Positions 8,738-17,136 of a stretch of DNA of 64,000 nt are shown here, piece after piece. The DNA is from Streptomyces sp. NBC_01217 (GTDB lineage Bacteria; Actinomycetota; Actinomycetes; Streptomycetales; Streptomycetaceae), in the NCBI RefSeq assembly GCF_035994185.1, contig NZ_CP108538.1, positions 7,505,501 to 7,569,500 on the forward strand, in the 5' to 3' direction. Both the position numbers and the translations under genes were made by a program. Below the pieces are notes generated by a model. It was not told where the DNA came from. It made no database searches and saw only the letters and a program-made list of their open reading frames with translations. Every line of letters begins with the position of its first letter. Positions within the stretch are counted from its first letter, which is position 1.

Positions 8738-9130
8738 TCAGCCGTTCCCGGCGAACAACGACACCGTGCAGCCGTCCGGATCGAGAACCACCGCGTAACG
8801 CTGCCCCCACACCGCGTCCCACGGCTTCAGATGCCCCCGGTACCCGGCGCCGGTCAGCTCCTCGTACACCGCGTCCACCTCCGCCGGGCTCTCGCAGACA
8901 AAGGCCAGACCTAGGCGCTCCCCGCCGCTCGGCGCGGCCCATCCGGGGTCGAACGAGCGGATCACGTCCTCGGTGTGCCACAGCAGGCGCTGCCCGCCGG
9001 GGAGCGTCACTTCGACATGGGGTGCGGATTCCGCTTCGGCGGGGATGTCGAGACCGAGCCGGCGGTAGAAGGCGAGCGATGCGGCCAGATCCGCGGTGAT
9101 GATGCCGATCGCGTCCATGCGTGGAGTCAT
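8738..9130 (-). CDS. VOC family protein (glyoxalase/bleomycin-resistance fold)
   Basis: A 130-residue protein with two beta-alpha-beta-beta-beta modules. Module 1 is IGIITADLAASLAFYRRLGLDIP followed by HVEVTLPGGQRLLW; module 2 is LAFVCESPAEVDAVYEELTGAGYRG followed by YAVVLDPDGCTVSLFA. This is the metal-dependent vicinal oxygen chelate superfamily, which includes lyases, dioxygenases and drug-binding proteins. Possible metal ligands (His and Glu near residues 39-41 and Asp in LDPDG) are present, but the reaction cannot be predicted. The start is at 9130; an ATG four codons further in is equally possible. Confidence 0.83.
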   Translation of the reverse strand: MTPRMDAIGIITADLAASLAFYRRLGLDIPAEAESAPHVEVTLPGGQRLLWHTEDVIRSFDPGWAAPSGGERLGLAFVCESPAEVDAVYEELTGAGYRGHLKPWDAVWGQRYAVVLDPDGCTVSLFAGNG

Positions 9131-9195
9131 GCTCCGACCGTAGGCGGGACCGCGGCACGGGTCTTGTACGAAACGGACAGGGCCCCGCCCCGCCG

Positions 9196-10758
9196 TCACG
9201 AGGACGCGGCCCCGGCGGCCGTGCAGTCGGCGGGCGATGTCCCCGGGTCCGTCAGCGCGAGACCGAGCTGGGCGCGTTCGGTGACCCAGCGGCTGGGGCG
9301 GTGGCGCGGGTCGCCCGTCGTACGGTGCAGGGCCCGGTGCAGCTCCAGCATCCGTTCGGCGCCGACCCGGTCGCCCCAGGCCAGCGGGCCGACGGGGTGG
9401 CCGAGCCCGGCCGTGACGGCCAGATCGATATCGGCGGGGGCGGCGAGGGAGCGCTCCGCGATCGAAGCCCCGACCGACACGATCGAGGCGAGCAGCCGCT
9501 GAGCGACCGAACCCGCCGTGTCCCGCACCACCGAGACCGCGTACGGCCCAGCGCCGTCCGCGGCCCTGGCCAGCACCGCGCGGGCGTCGCGCGCCGCGGC
9601 CGGGTCCGCCGCCGGGGTCACGGCCAGCACCCGGCGGCGACCGGCCGGAGGCAGCGGATCCACCCCGAAGGCGCGCCCGGCGGGCAGCCGGTGCCCGGCG
9701 ACCGCGGAGGCCACCGTGGTGCCCCAGACCGGTACCAGCACGAGAGCGTCGGCGGACGGCTCCGGGCCGGTCTCGATGACGGCGCCCGCGGCGGTTAGCG
9801 CGGCGGTCAGCGCGGCCGCGTCCCCGTCCCGCGCAGCGGCGGCGTGGACGAACACCGGCCGGTCCGCGTCGCCCGCGACCAGCGGTTCCGGGGCCGGGGA
9901 GGACGCCTCGGGGCCGTACGCGAACCAGCCGCGTCCGGTCTTGCGGCCGTGCAGCCCGGCGGCCACCCGGTTCGGGGTGAGATAGGAGGGGCGCAGCCGG
10001 TCCGCGTACCGGAATCCCTCCCAGATCGAGTCGATCACCGCGGCCGTCACATCCAGACCGGTGAGGTCCATCAGCTCGAACGGGCCCATGCGCAGGCCGA
10101 GCACGTCACGCGCGATCCGGTCGATGTCCGCCGGGTCGGCGACCGCCTCCTCCAGCAGCGCGAGGGCCTCGGTCACCAGGCCGCGTCCGGCGTGGTTGAC
10201 GAGGAAACCCGGGGTGTCGGCGACCGTCACCGCCCGGTGTCCGCAGCCCTCGACGAGCGCGGTCAGGGTCGGCGGGATCTCCGGGCGGGTGGCCGCGCCC
10301 GGCACGATCTCGACGATCTTCATCAGCGGCACCGGGTTGAAGAAGTGCAGCCCGGCCAGGCGCGTCGGGTCCTTCAGAGCCGCGGCGATCCGGGTGACCG
10401 ACAGGGACGAGGTGTTGGTCGCGAAGACGGCCGAGGCGGGCAGCGCCTGCTCCAGCCGGCCGAAGACCTCCGCCTTGGTGCCGAGGTCCTCCCGCACGGC
10501 CTCGATGACCAGCTCGACGTCCGGGCCCTGCGCCCACGGGTCGTCCAGCGGAACCAGCCGCTCCAGGGCGGCCGTACAGTCCTCGGCGGACATCCGGCCC
10601 TTCTGCACGGCCCGTTCGAGCATGGACCGTACGAAGTCCACGGCGGCCGTCACCGCCTCCGTGCGTACGTCGCACAGCTCGACGGTGTGTCCGGCGGTCG
10701 CCGCCCACTGGGCGATGCCGCGGCCCATGGCCCCGGCGCCGACGATCCTGATACGCAT
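9196..10758 (-). CDS. 3-hydroxyacyl-CoA dehydrogenase, PaaH-like
   Basis: NAD-dependent oxidation of a 3-hydroxyacyl-CoA to the 3-oxoacyl-CoA. A Rossmann fold opens the protein (IVGAGAMGRGIAQWAATAGH), followed by the catalytic region ATNTSSLSVTRIA and LHFFNPVPLMKIVEIV with the active-site His, and the C-terminal domain PGFLVNHAGRGLVTEAL. At 520 aa it is about 230 residues longer than the simple 280-aa enzyme and has a second C-terminal-like half (residues about 400-500: RLLASIVSVGASIAERSLAAPADIDLAV). This duplicated form is that of PaaH/PaaC, the 3-hydroxyadipyl-CoA dehydrogenase. GAGAGGAC precedes the ATG. It is last in an operon with the CoA-transferase genes, 40 bp downstream, which supports an adipate/3-oxoadipate-like role. 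Confidence 0.87.
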   Translation of the reverse strand: MRIRIVGAGAMGRGIAQWAATAGHTVELCDVRTEAVTAAVDFVRSMLERAVQKGRMSAEDCTAALERLVPLDDPWAQGPDVELVIEAVREDLGTKAEVFGRLEQALPASAVFATNTSSLSVTRIAAALKDPTRLAGLHFFNPVPLMKIVEIVPGAATRPEIPPTLTALVEGCGHRAVTVADTPGFLVNHAGRGLVTEALALLEEAVADPADIDRIARDVLGLRMGPFELMDLTGLDVTAAVIDSIWEGFRYADRLRPSYLTPNRVAAGLHGRKTGRGWFAYGPEASSPAPEPLVAGDADRPVFVHAAAARDGDAAALTAALTAAGAVIETGPEPSADALVLVPVWGTTVASAVAGHRLPAGRAFGVDPLPPAGRRRVLAVTPAADPAAARDARAVLARAADGAGPYAVSVVRDTAGSVAQRLLASIVSVGASIAERSLAAPADIDLAVTAGLGHPVGPLAWGDRVGAERMLELHRALHRTTGDPRHRPSRWVTERAQLGLALTDPGTSPADCTAAGAASS

Positions 10759-10798
10759 GGCGGTTGCGGTCCTCTCGGGATGTGACAGGTGATCCGTC

Positions 10799-11560
10799 TC
10801 AGCGAAGATAGACGCGGTCCGGGTCCACGTCCTCGCGCAGCAGCCGCAGTTCGGCCGCGGTCGGCGGTGGTACGGTCCCGACCGCGTCGGCGACCCCCAG
10901 GTCCCAGCCCGTGGCAGCCCGTACCTGTTCGACGGTGACGCCCGGGTGGACGGCGACCAGCCGCAGCTCCTCGCCGACGCCCGCGCGGGCCAGGATGCCC
11001 AGTTCGGTGATGACCCGGGTGACACCGGCGCCCAGCGGCCGGATGCCTTCGTCCAGCGCCCGGTCCGGGCCGGGGGTGGTGCAGAAGTCGAGGGTCTCGG
11101 CGAACGAGCGCGGATCGTGGCGGCGCATCACGACGAAGACCTCGTGGGCGTTGGCCATCACCTCGATGCCGCCGCCGGAGCCGGGCAGCCGGACCGTCGG
11201 GCTGTCCCAGTCGCCGATCACGGAGGTGTTGAGATTGCCGTGGCGGTCGATCTGCGCGGCCCCCAGGAATCCGACGTCGATATGGCCGCCCTGGAGGACG
11301 CAGCCGAAGAGCGCGGGCATGGAGAGGACCGCTTCGGCGCCAGTGATCAGGACCGCGTCGGCGATGGTCTCCGGCAGATGCGAGGGGTGCGTGCCGCAGA
11401 CCCCGGACTCGTACACGACCTCGATGTCCGGAGCGACCGTCAGATGCGCCAGCTCGGTGGCGAGCGTCGGCAGGCCGATCCCGGCGAACACGGTCCGGCG
11501 CGCGGCCAGTTCGCGCGAGGCGACGACGGAGAGCAGCTCCGACGAGGTGACGGTGGCCAT
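10799..11560 (-). CDS. CoA-transferase, beta subunit
   Basis: Second subunit of a class I CoA-transferase (253 aa). The conserved VYESG motif near residue 50 holds the glutamate that corresponds to the acyl-accepting catalytic residue in family I enzymes; GSGGGIEVMANA follows the usual glycine loop. Size and motifs fit the GctB/IpdB branch better than the shorter PcaJ. Together with the alpha subunit upstream, the thiolase and the PaaH-like dehydrogenase, a 3-oxoadipate CoA-transferase-like reaction (moving CoA between succinate and a 3-oxo acid) is likely. An IpdAB-like ring-opening hydrolase for steroid fragments is the main alternative; no steroid genes are nearby. Confidence 0.85.
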   Translation of the reverse strand: MATVTSSELLSVVASRELAARRTVFAGIGLPTLATELAHLTVAPDIEVVYESGVCGTHPSHLPETIADAVLITGAEAVLSMPALFGCVLQGGHIDVGFLGAAQIDRHGNLNTSVIGDWDSPTVRLPGSGGGIEVMANAHEVFVVMRRHDPRSFAETLDFCTTPGPDRALDEGIRPLGAGVTRVITELGILARAGVGEELRLVAVHPGVTVEQVRAATGWDLGVADAVGTVPPPTAAELRLLREDVDPDRVYLR

Positions 11561-11586
11561 GCCAGGCTCCCTCTCTCGTTCCGTAC

Positions 11587-12543
11587 TCACAGCCGCCGCC
11601 CGTAGTTCACCGGTTCGCTGAGCGCCTCGCCGACGGCCAGCCCCTCCCAGAACTCCTCGCCGAGCCTGTCGACGTACTCGGCGTGGTCGGCCGTGCCGCG
11701 CACCCACTCGTCCAGCCACTCCCGCAGCCGCTGCGGATCCTTGCTGATCTGCGACCAGGACCGGTAGAAGGCGTTGTCGCGGTCGTAGTACCCCTGCGCG
11801 AACGAGGGGTGCGCGCCGCGCGGGCAGACGACGACGGCGTCGACCGCGTGGGCCGGGACGAGCGTACGGTTCGGGTCCGAGCGGATCACCTCGTCGTCGA
11901 CGATCTCCTCCACGACGACGACCGCCTTGTCCGCCGCGTACACGGCCTCCGCCTGGATGCCGGTCAGGCCCCATATCTGGGTGTTGCCCCGGCGGTCGGC
12001 CCGCTGGGCGTGGATGATCGTCACATCCGGGTTGACGGGCGGCACCACATAGATCTGCTCGGGTTCGCCGTCCGGGCCCGGATAGGGCGAAGTGACCTTC
12101 CGCAGATCGCTGTTGACGGACGGCAGATCGCTGCCGCCGTAGCTTCGCAGCGGATGGAACGGCAGCCGCTGGGCACCGGCGAGATAGCGGCAGATCATCC
12201 CGTAGTGGCTGTACTCCTCGAAGGCGAGCGGCGCGGGATCGCCGGTCTCGACGCGCCGCCGCAGCTCGCCGAGCGAACCGGCCGAGGAGTTGCCGACGAA
12301 GGAGGAGACCAGCCGTGAGACACACCCCGCGGCGATCATCTGGTCGACGACGATGTCGGCGGTCATCCGGACGACGGTCAGGTCGCGGCGGCCCTGGCGG
12401 ATGATCTCGTGGCCCGCGGCGGTCGGGATGAGATGGGTGAAGCCTTCGAGGCAGACGGTGTCGCCGTCGTGGACGAAGGAGGCGATGGCCTCCCTCATCG
12501 ACAGTCTCTTGTCCGCCCTGCCGGCCCTGTCCGTCGTGACCAC
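11587..12543 (-). CDS. CoA-transferase, alpha subunit
   Basis: First subunit of the class I CoA-transferase (318 aa). The beginning DGDTVCLEGFTHLIPTAAGHE matches the CoA-binding loop region of the alpha subunits, and QRLPFHPLRSYGGSDLP with VTSPYPGPDGE is the pattern of the GctA/IpdA branch. Start GTG at 12543 has GAGGAG 5 nt ahead. The beta gene follows after 26 bp and the dehydrogenase after that, so the three form one operon, divergent from the LysR regulator. The two subunits would form a heterotetramer in the cytoplasm. Confidence 0.85.
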   Translation of the reverse strand: MVTTDRAGRADKRLSMREAIASFVHDGDTVCLEGFTHLIPTAAGHEIIRQGRRDLTVVRMTADIVVDQMIAAGCVSRLVSSFVGNSSAGSLGELRRRVETGDPAPLAFEEYSHYGMICRYLAGAQRLPFHPLRSYGGSDLPSVNSDLRKVTSPYPGPDGEPEQIYVVPPVNPDVTIIHAQRADRRGNTQIWGLTGIQAEAVYAADKAVVVVEEIVDDEVIRSDPNRTLVPAHAVDAVVVCPRGAHPSFAQGYYDRDNAFYRSWSQISKDPQRLREWLDEWVRGTADHAEYVDRLGEEFWEGLAVGEALSEPVNYGRRL

Positions 12544-12602
12544 GGTGCTCCTCTGCGTGTGCGTACGCGTGGCCCCACCGTGTCAGTGGCCATTGATTGC
12601 TG

Positions 12603-12641
12603 TCCAATACCAAATTAAGGTCGAATCAAGACTCCTGGTAT
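12603..12641. promoter_or_regulatory. Divergent promoter region with LysR-type symmetry
   Basis: The 131-bp gap between the divergent CoA-transferase operon and the LysR gene contains an AT-rich patch unlike its surroundings. ATACCA (12607-12612) and TGGTAT (12636-12641) form an inverted repeat with a 23-bp spacer. TATTGGA (complement of 12603-12609) recurs upstream of the thiolase at 13608-13614. LysR-type regulators usually bind such a divergent gap; assignment to this LysR is inference. Confidence 0.45.
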
Positions 12642-12674
12642 ATCAATCATGAATGAGGCAGGGAGGGGCGGGGA

Positions 12675-13574
12675 ATGGAGCTGCGTCATCTGTCCGCGTT
12701 CCTCGCCGTGGCCGAGGAACTGCACTTCGGCCGCGCCGCCAAACGCCTGCAGATGGCCCAGCCACCACTGAGCCAGCAGATCCGGCAGTTGGAGAAGGAG
12801 CTGGGGGTCCAGCTCTTCGAACGCAGTACCAGGTCGGTACGGCTGACCAGCGCGGGCGAGTCCTTCCTCCAGCCGGTACGGACCGTGCTCGACGGCCTCG
12901 ACACGGCGGTACGGGCCGCCAGGGCGGCCGGCCGAGGCGAGTACGGGCGGGTGACCATCGGCTTCGCGGGCGCCTCCAGCCACGAGACACTGCCGCAGCT
13001 GACCAGGGCGGTGCGCGCCGCCCATCCCGCCCTGGAACTGGTCATGAAGGGCCAGACATACGCGGACGTCGCCCTGGCAGGAGTGGCGGACGGCTCGCTC
13101 GACCTCGGATTCGTCCGGCTGCCCGTGACCCGGCCGGGTGTGCAGTACCGGGTGATCGACGAGGAGGAGCTGATCTGTGCCCTGCCCTTCGACCACCCGC
13201 TCGCCAGGCTGGACCGGGTCCCGATCGGGGCGCTCGCCCTGGAACCCTTCGTCTCCTTCCCCGCCAACACCGGCTCCACCGTGCGCGACGCGATGGTGGG
13301 GGCCTGCGAGGCCGCCGGGTTCAACCCGCGCGTGGTGCAGGAGGCGCCGGACTCGTACACCATCCTGGCCCTGGTCGCCGCGGGCGTCGGCGTGACGCTC
13401 ACCGTCACCTCCGTCCAGCACATCCAGCAGAACGGCCTCGTCTACCGGCCCCTGTCCGGACCGCCCATCCGGCTCCAGGCGGCGCTGGCCTGGCGGTCCG
13501 ACAACCCCTCCGCCGCTCTGCGCGCGGTGCTCGCGGTGGCGGCGAGCGCGCTGCCGACGCCGGTCGGCCATTGA
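12675..13574 (+). CDS. LysR family transcriptional regulator
   Basis: A 299-residue LTTR. The N-terminal winged helix-turn-helix is textbook (LSAFLAVAEELHFGRAAKRL then PPLSQQIRQLEKELGVQLFER), residues 1-60, followed by the linker helix and the two-lobed inducer domain (GRVTIGFAGASSHETLPQL, residues 90-290). The sequence resembles the CatM/BenM branch that senses aromatic-pathway intermediates such as muconate. GGGAGGGGCGGGGA provides the ribosome-binding site. It sits between the divergent CoA-transferase operon and a downstream thiolase and probably controls both in response to a pathway acid or CoA ester. Confidence 0.92.
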   Translation: MELRHLSAFLAVAEELHFGRAAKRLQMAQPPLSQQIRQLEKELGVQLFERSTRSVRLTSAGESFLQPVRTVLDGLDTAVRAARAAGRGEYGRVTIGFAGASSHETLPQLTRAVRAAHPALELVMKGQTYADVALAGVADGSLDLGFVRLPVTRPGVQYRVIDEEELICALPFDHPLARLDRVPIGALALEPFVSFPANTGSTVRDAMVGACEAAGFNPRVVQEAPDSYTILALVAAGVGVTLTVTSVQHIQQNGLVYRPLSGPPIRLQAALAWRSDNPSAALRAVLAVAASALPTPVGH

Positions 13575-13713
13575 GACGCACCACGTCTTGAACCAGGGCG
13601 AACTGGATATTGGACCGACTCAGTAGCCGGATGCAAGGGTCGACACAACACACACCCACTGCTCTCGCCCCACACCTCTTGCCCCCCGCCCCTCGCCACC
13701 GAAAGGTCACGCC

Positions 13714-14943
13714 GTGCCCGACCAGCAGCTCGATGTCGTCATCTGCGAACCGCTGCGCACCCCCATCGGCCGCTTCGGCGGGGTGTTCGCACAGCAGACA
13801 CCGGCCGCACTCGCCGCACGCGTCATCGCCGAGGTCGTCGCCCGCACCGGCATCGACCCGGCGAAGGTCGACGAAGTGATCCTCGGCCACGCCTACCCGT
13901 CCGCGGAGGCCCCCGCCATCGGCCGGGTCGCCGCCCTGGACGCCGGACTGCCCGAGACCGTCACCGGCGCCCAGATCGACCGCCGCTGCGGCTCCGGCCT
14001 CCAGGCCGTCCTCGACGCGGCGATGCAGATCAGGGCCGGCTTCAGTGAGGTCGTCATCGCGGGCGGCGTCGACGTGATGAGCGCCGCCCCGTACTTCACG
14101 CACGAGGGCCGCTGGGGCATCAAGGGCCCCGGCCTCCAGCTCCACGACGCACTGGCCCGCGGCAGGGTCACCGCGGGCGGCGTCAACCACCCCGTACCGG
14201 GCGGCATGATCGAGACCGCCGAGAACCTGCGCCGTGCGTACGGCGTCAGTCGCGCCGACCAGGACGCCCTCGCCCTGCGCTCGCAGCAGCGCGCGGGCCG
14301 GGCAGCGACGGAGGGCCGGTACGACGCGGAGACCGTCCCCGTCACCGTACGGACCCGCAAGGGCGAGACGCTTGTCACCGCCGACGAGCACCCCCGCCCC
14401 GACACCACCGCCGAACAACTCGCCGCGCTGCGCCCGGTCATGGTGAAGTCGGACCCCGGGGCGACCGTCACCGCGGGCAACGCCAGCGGCCAGAACGACG
14501 CGGCCGCCGCCTGCCTGGTGACCAGCGCGGCCACCGCCGAACGGCTCGGCCTGAACCCGCTGGTCCGGCTGGTCTCCTTCGCCCGCGCCGGGGTACCCGC
14601 CGCGACGATGGGCATCGGCCCCGTCCCGGCGACCCGGGCCGCCCTCGACCGTGCGGGACTCACCCTCGCCGACCTGGATCTGATCGAGCTCAACGAGGCC
14701 TTTGCTGCCCAAGTCCTGGCCTGCACACGTGAGTTGGGCCTCGGAGAAACCGACCACGAGCAGCGCATCAACGTCAACGGCTCCGGCGTCTCCCTCGGCC
14801 ATCCGGTCGGTGCCACGGGCGCCCGCATCCTCGCCACACTCGCCCGCGAACTGCACCGCCGCGAGGCCCGGTACGGTCTGGAGACCATGTGCATCGGCGG
14901 CGGCCAGGGCCTCGCCGCGATCTTCGAACGCATCGTGCCCTGA
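13714..14943 (+). CDS. Acetyl-CoA acyltransferase (thiolase), PcaF/PaaJ-like
   Basis: Cleaves a 3-oxoacyl-CoA with CoA to acetyl-CoA and a shortened acyl-CoA. All catalytic elements are present: nucleophile C92 in RRCGSGLQA, the NEAFA motif, H363 in GHPVGATGAR and C393 in MCIGGGQG (409 aa, normal size). GTG start at 13714 with GAAAGG ahead. In context (PaaH-like dehydrogenase, CoA-transferase, aromatic-type LysR) it is probably the 3-oxoadipyl-CoA thiolase yielding succinyl-CoA plus acetyl-CoA, but an acetoacetyl-CoA thiolase cannot be excluded by sequence inspection. Confidence 0.9.
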   Translation: MPDQQLDVVICEPLRTPIGRFGGVFAQQTPAALAARVIAEVVARTGIDPAKVDEVILGHAYPSAEAPAIGRVAALDAGLPETVTGAQIDRRCGSGLQAVLDAAMQIRAGFSEVVIAGGVDVMSAAPYFTHEGRWGIKGPGLQLHDALARGRVTAGGVNHPVPGGMIETAENLRRAYGVSRADQDALALRSQQRAGRAATEGRYDAETVPVTVRTRKGETLVTADEHPRPDTTAEQLAALRPVMVKSDPGATVTAGNASGQNDAAAACLVTSAATAERLGLNPLVRLVSFARAGVPAATMGIGPVPATRAALDRAGLTLADLDLIELNEAFAAQVLACTRELGLGETDHEQRINVNGSGVSLGHPVGATGARILATLARELHRREARYGLETMCIGGGQGLAAIFERIVP

Positions 14944-15009
14944 GTCGCACCGCGGACCTGGGCGTGCTCACCGGACCGGCGGCAGACGGTTCGCGTCACG
15001 CATACGCAG

Positions 15010-15049
15010 CAGGTCCGGTCGGGCAGCATCGGCTGTCCGACCGGACCTG
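15010..15049. terminator. Bidirectional stem-loop between thiolase and long chaplin
   Basis: Perfect 13-bp arms CAGGTCCGGTCGG and CCGACCGGACCTG with a 14-nt loop, placed between two convergent genes (ends at 14943 and 15078). A shared terminator is the simplest reading. Confidence 0.7.
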
Positions 15050-15077
15050 TTCGTCTCCCCGCGGACTGATCCGTGGA

Positions 15078-15956
15078 TCAGACCTGCGAGCGACGGGCTC
15101 GGCGCATTACCACCGCGCCACCGAGCAGCAGCGCGGCACTCGCTCCGGAGGCCAGGCCGAGGCCGGCAGCACCGGTGCGGGCCAGCTGGGTGTCGGTGCT
15201 CAAGGTCCCGGTGGAGGCCGCCGGGATACTGTCGATCAGGGCGTCATCGACGGCCGACGTGGAGACCGGGGTTGTGACCACGGGGGGTTCGACCACAGGG
15301 GGTTCGACCACGGGGGGCTCGATCACGGGCGGTTCGACCACGGGGGGCTCGATCACGGGCGGTTCGACCACGGGGGGTTCGACCACGGGCGGTTCGACCA
15401 CGGGGGGTTCGACCACGGGCGGTTCGACCACGGGGGGTTCGACCACGGGGGGTTCGACCACGGGGGGTTCGACCACGGGGGGTTCGACCACGGGGGGTTC
15501 GACCACCGGAGGCTCGTTGCTAGGCCTGCCCCCATTGGAGCACTCGTTGCCGAACGCAGGGTTCAGCGCGCCGACGATGTCGACACTGTTGCCGCAGGCG
15601 TTGACCGGGACGTCCACCGGTGCCTGGACAAGGTTTCCGGACAGCACACCAGGAGAGTCGGTCGCGACGCCTTCGGCGCTCGCCCCCTGGCCGCTGTTGC
15701 CGTTGTCGGAGCCGCCCCCGTTGGAGCACTCGTTGCCGAACGCGGGATTCAGCAGACCGACCACATTGACCGTGTTGCCGCACACGTTGACGGGAACGTG
15801 CACCGGCACCTGCACGGCGTTGCCCGAGCCGACGCCCGGCGATCCGATGGCGGCGCCATCGGCCGACGCGTCCGCGAAGGCGTACCCGCCCGCTGCGGTC
15901 AGAATTCCTGACGCCGCCGCCATGACCAGCACGCTCTTACTCAAGGCTTTTCGCAT
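15078..15956 (-). CDS. Long chaplin with LAxTG sortase signal
   Basis: Cell-wall-anchored hydrophobic surface protein of aerial hyphae (292 aa). Order: signal peptide ending at GGYAFA (about residue 27); chaplin domain 1 ([20 protein letters not shown] then [19 protein letters not shown]); a Gly/Ser/Asn linker; chaplin domain 2 of the same plan; about 16 PPVVE pentapeptides; sorting motif LARTG, hydrophobic helix and RRARR tail. LAxTG is the recognition motif of class E sortases in streptomycetes. Each chaplin domain keeps its two cysteines. Known long chaplins (ChpA-C) have two chaplin domains; the proline-rich stalk here is long. ATG at 15956 has AAGGAAGGG ahead and gives a clean signal peptide; the upstream ATG at 16007 does not. 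It is divergent from a rodlin. Confidence 0.94.
   Translation of the reverse strand: MRKALSKSVLVMAAASGILTAAGGYAFADASADGAAIGSPGVGSGNAVQVPVHVPVNVCGNTVNVVGLLNPAFGNECSNGGGSDNGNSGQGASAEGVATDSPGVLSGNLVQAPVDVPVNACGNSVDIVGALNPAFGNECSNGGRPSNEPPVVEPPVVEPPVVEPPVVEPPVVEPPVVEPPVVEPPVVEPPVVEPPVVEPPVIEPPVVEPPVIEPPVVEPPVVEPPVVTTPVSTSAVDDALIDSIPAASTGTLSTDTQLARTGAAGLGLASGASAALLLGGAVVMRRARRSQV
15277..15516 (-). repeat. 15-bp coding repeats ([10 protein letters not shown] stalk)
   Basis: About 16 tandem copies of a 15-bp unit (core GGTTCGACCACGGGG on the plus strand) encode the Pro-Pro-Val-Val-Glu stalk of the long chaplin. Two units read PPVIE. Near-identity of many copies suggests recent expansion, and copy number probably varies between strains and may be misassembled. 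Confidence 0.9.
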
Positions 15957-15983
15957 TGGTTGCCCTTCCTTAGGACATTCCGT

Positions 15984-16000
15984 GCGAGCGGAACGCTCGC
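15984..16000 (-). promoter_or_regulatory. Stem-loop in long chaplin 5' leader
   Basis: GCGAGCG and CGCTCGC with a 3-nt loop, 28 bp upstream of the chaplin start codon and just ahead of its ribosome-binding site. It could affect translation or mRNA stability; no function is established. Confidence 0.35.
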
Positions 16001-16052
16001 GGTTCATTCATCAGGCGGTGCAACTTATGCCGGGGGCGCCACCCCGGGGGTC

Positions 16053-16080
16053 TTCCTACGTGAGTCGGCAGCGGTGGTTG
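16053..16080 (-). promoter_or_regulatory. Possible BldN-type promoter of long chaplin
   Basis: Read on the minus strand: CAACC, 16 bp, GTAGGAA. Spacing and the -35-like element equal those of the three rodlin promoters in this island, but the -10-like element is less similar (GTAGG against GTTGA). About 97 bp upstream of the start codon. Confidence 0.35.
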
Positions 16081-16360
16081 CGGAAAGGCTCGAGAGACCA
16101 CGAAGAGGCGTTCTTCATGTGATAAGTCCTGTTCCTGCTCGGTGAACGCCCAAGCTGCGTGCTTGATGAAACCCATAACGAGGATGAATTGTTGAGGAAA
16201 CTCGAAATTTCGTGGAAATTTTGTAATCGCTCGAACGGGTTATGCGGGCGTGCTCACCTTGACGTATTTCGCGGCGCGCAGCTGCCCAACTCTGCATCGG
16301 AACAAGGAAGTTGGTCCGACTTCGCTTCGTACTGCTGTCCATGAGCCTTGGCATACGGGT
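16081..16360. other. Intergenic region between long chaplin and first rodlin
   Basis: This is most of the roughly 480-bp divergent gap. It is richer in A and T than the flanking genes, especially around 16180-16230. I see no credible gene in it; it presumably holds the upstream regulatory region of both surface-protein genes. Confidence 0.5.
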
Positions 16361-16369
16361 GAATGGAGA

Positions 16370-16397
16370 GAACCAAACGTCCGGTCGCGAGTTGGTC
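16370..16397 (+). promoter_or_regulatory. Conserved promoter-like element, rodlin 1
   Basis: GAACC (16370-16374), 16 bp, GTTGGTC (16391-16397), 43 bp before the start codon. The same two elements with the same 16-bp spacing precede the other two rodlins. This resembles my recollection of the sigma-BldN consensus (-35 with AAC, -10 with CGTTG), and BldN is known to drive chaplin and rodlin genes. Confidence 0.6.
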
Positions 16398-16440
16398 AGG
16401 GGGCTCCGGTACGGGGCATCCAGTACGAGAAGGGCTAATC

Positions 16441-16842
16441 GTGATCAAAAAGGTTCTGGCTACGGGCGCCGTTGCCGCCTCCATCCTCGGCCTGGGCGCG
16501 ACGCAGGCCATGGCGATCGGCGACGACAACGGTACGACCTCGGTCAACGGCAACGGAGCCTCGCAGTCGTTCGGCAACGCCGAGACCCATGGTGACGGCA
16601 GTCCGCAGTTCGGCCTGGTCCAGGGAAGCCTGAACAAGCCGTGCATCGGCCTGCCCGCCAAGGCCAACGTCGGCTCGCTCGTCGGCCTGGTCCCGGTCGC
16701 GGTCCAGGACATCAACGTGCTGGCCTCGCCGCAGAACCAGCAGTGCACGGAGAACTCCACCCAGGCCAAGGGTGACGAGCCGCTGTCGCACATCCTGGAC
16801 GACATCCCGGTGCTCTCCGGCAACGGTGCCGGCAACAGCTGA
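16441..16842 (+). CDS. Rodlin (first of three)
   Basis: Secreted protein of the hyphal and spore surface, 133 aa. Rodlins organise chaplin fibrils into the rodlet layer. A signal peptide (MIKKVLATGAVAASILGLG ... AMA) is followed by [20 protein letters not shown] and the strongly conserved block [37 protein letters not shown], and [22 protein letters not shown]. The two cysteines of the mature protein (KPC and QQC) are kept. GTG start with AGAAGGG 6 nt upstream. Length equals RdlA/RdlB of S. coelicolor (about 131-133 aa). It lies divergent from the long chaplin. Confidence 0.93.
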   Translation: MIKKVLATGAVAASILGLGATQAMAIGDDNGTTSVNGNGASQSFGNAETHGDGSPQFGLVQGSLNKPCIGLPAKANVGSLVGLVPVAVQDINVLASPQNQQCTENSTQAKGDEPLSHILDDIPVLSGNGAGNS

Positions 16843-16858
16843 TCCAGCCGCAATGACA

Positions 16859-16899
16859 GGCCCGGGCCGTCGGCATTCCTCCTCCGCGCGGCCCGGGCC
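16859..16899 (+). terminator. Terminator of rodlin 1
   Basis: Arms GGCCCGGGCCG and CGGCCCGGGCC (11 bp perfect, 19-nt loop), 17 bp after the rodlin stop codon. Confidence 0.7.
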
Positions 16900-17136
16900 C
16901 GATGCCGCCCATCCCTGTACTGGCACATCGGATTGTCCGATGATCGCGCCCGTTGCATCGGGTGATCGACACTGCGTCATTCGGGCGGTTTTTCGGGAAT
17001 CTTCTTCTCGAAGAGTTTCACCTACGGTCTTAAATCGTTACGAATTGCAGCGTCGGAGTTACGAGTGATTCAGGACCGCGCTCGTGCGGCACGAAAGACG
17101 TGGCCGCTCCGGACTCCGTCCAAGAAAGGAAATAAA

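Noticed and set aside
15277..15516. CRISPR-like regular repeats
   Set aside because: The repeats are 15 bp, contiguous without spacers, and encode PPVVE in frame inside the long chaplin.
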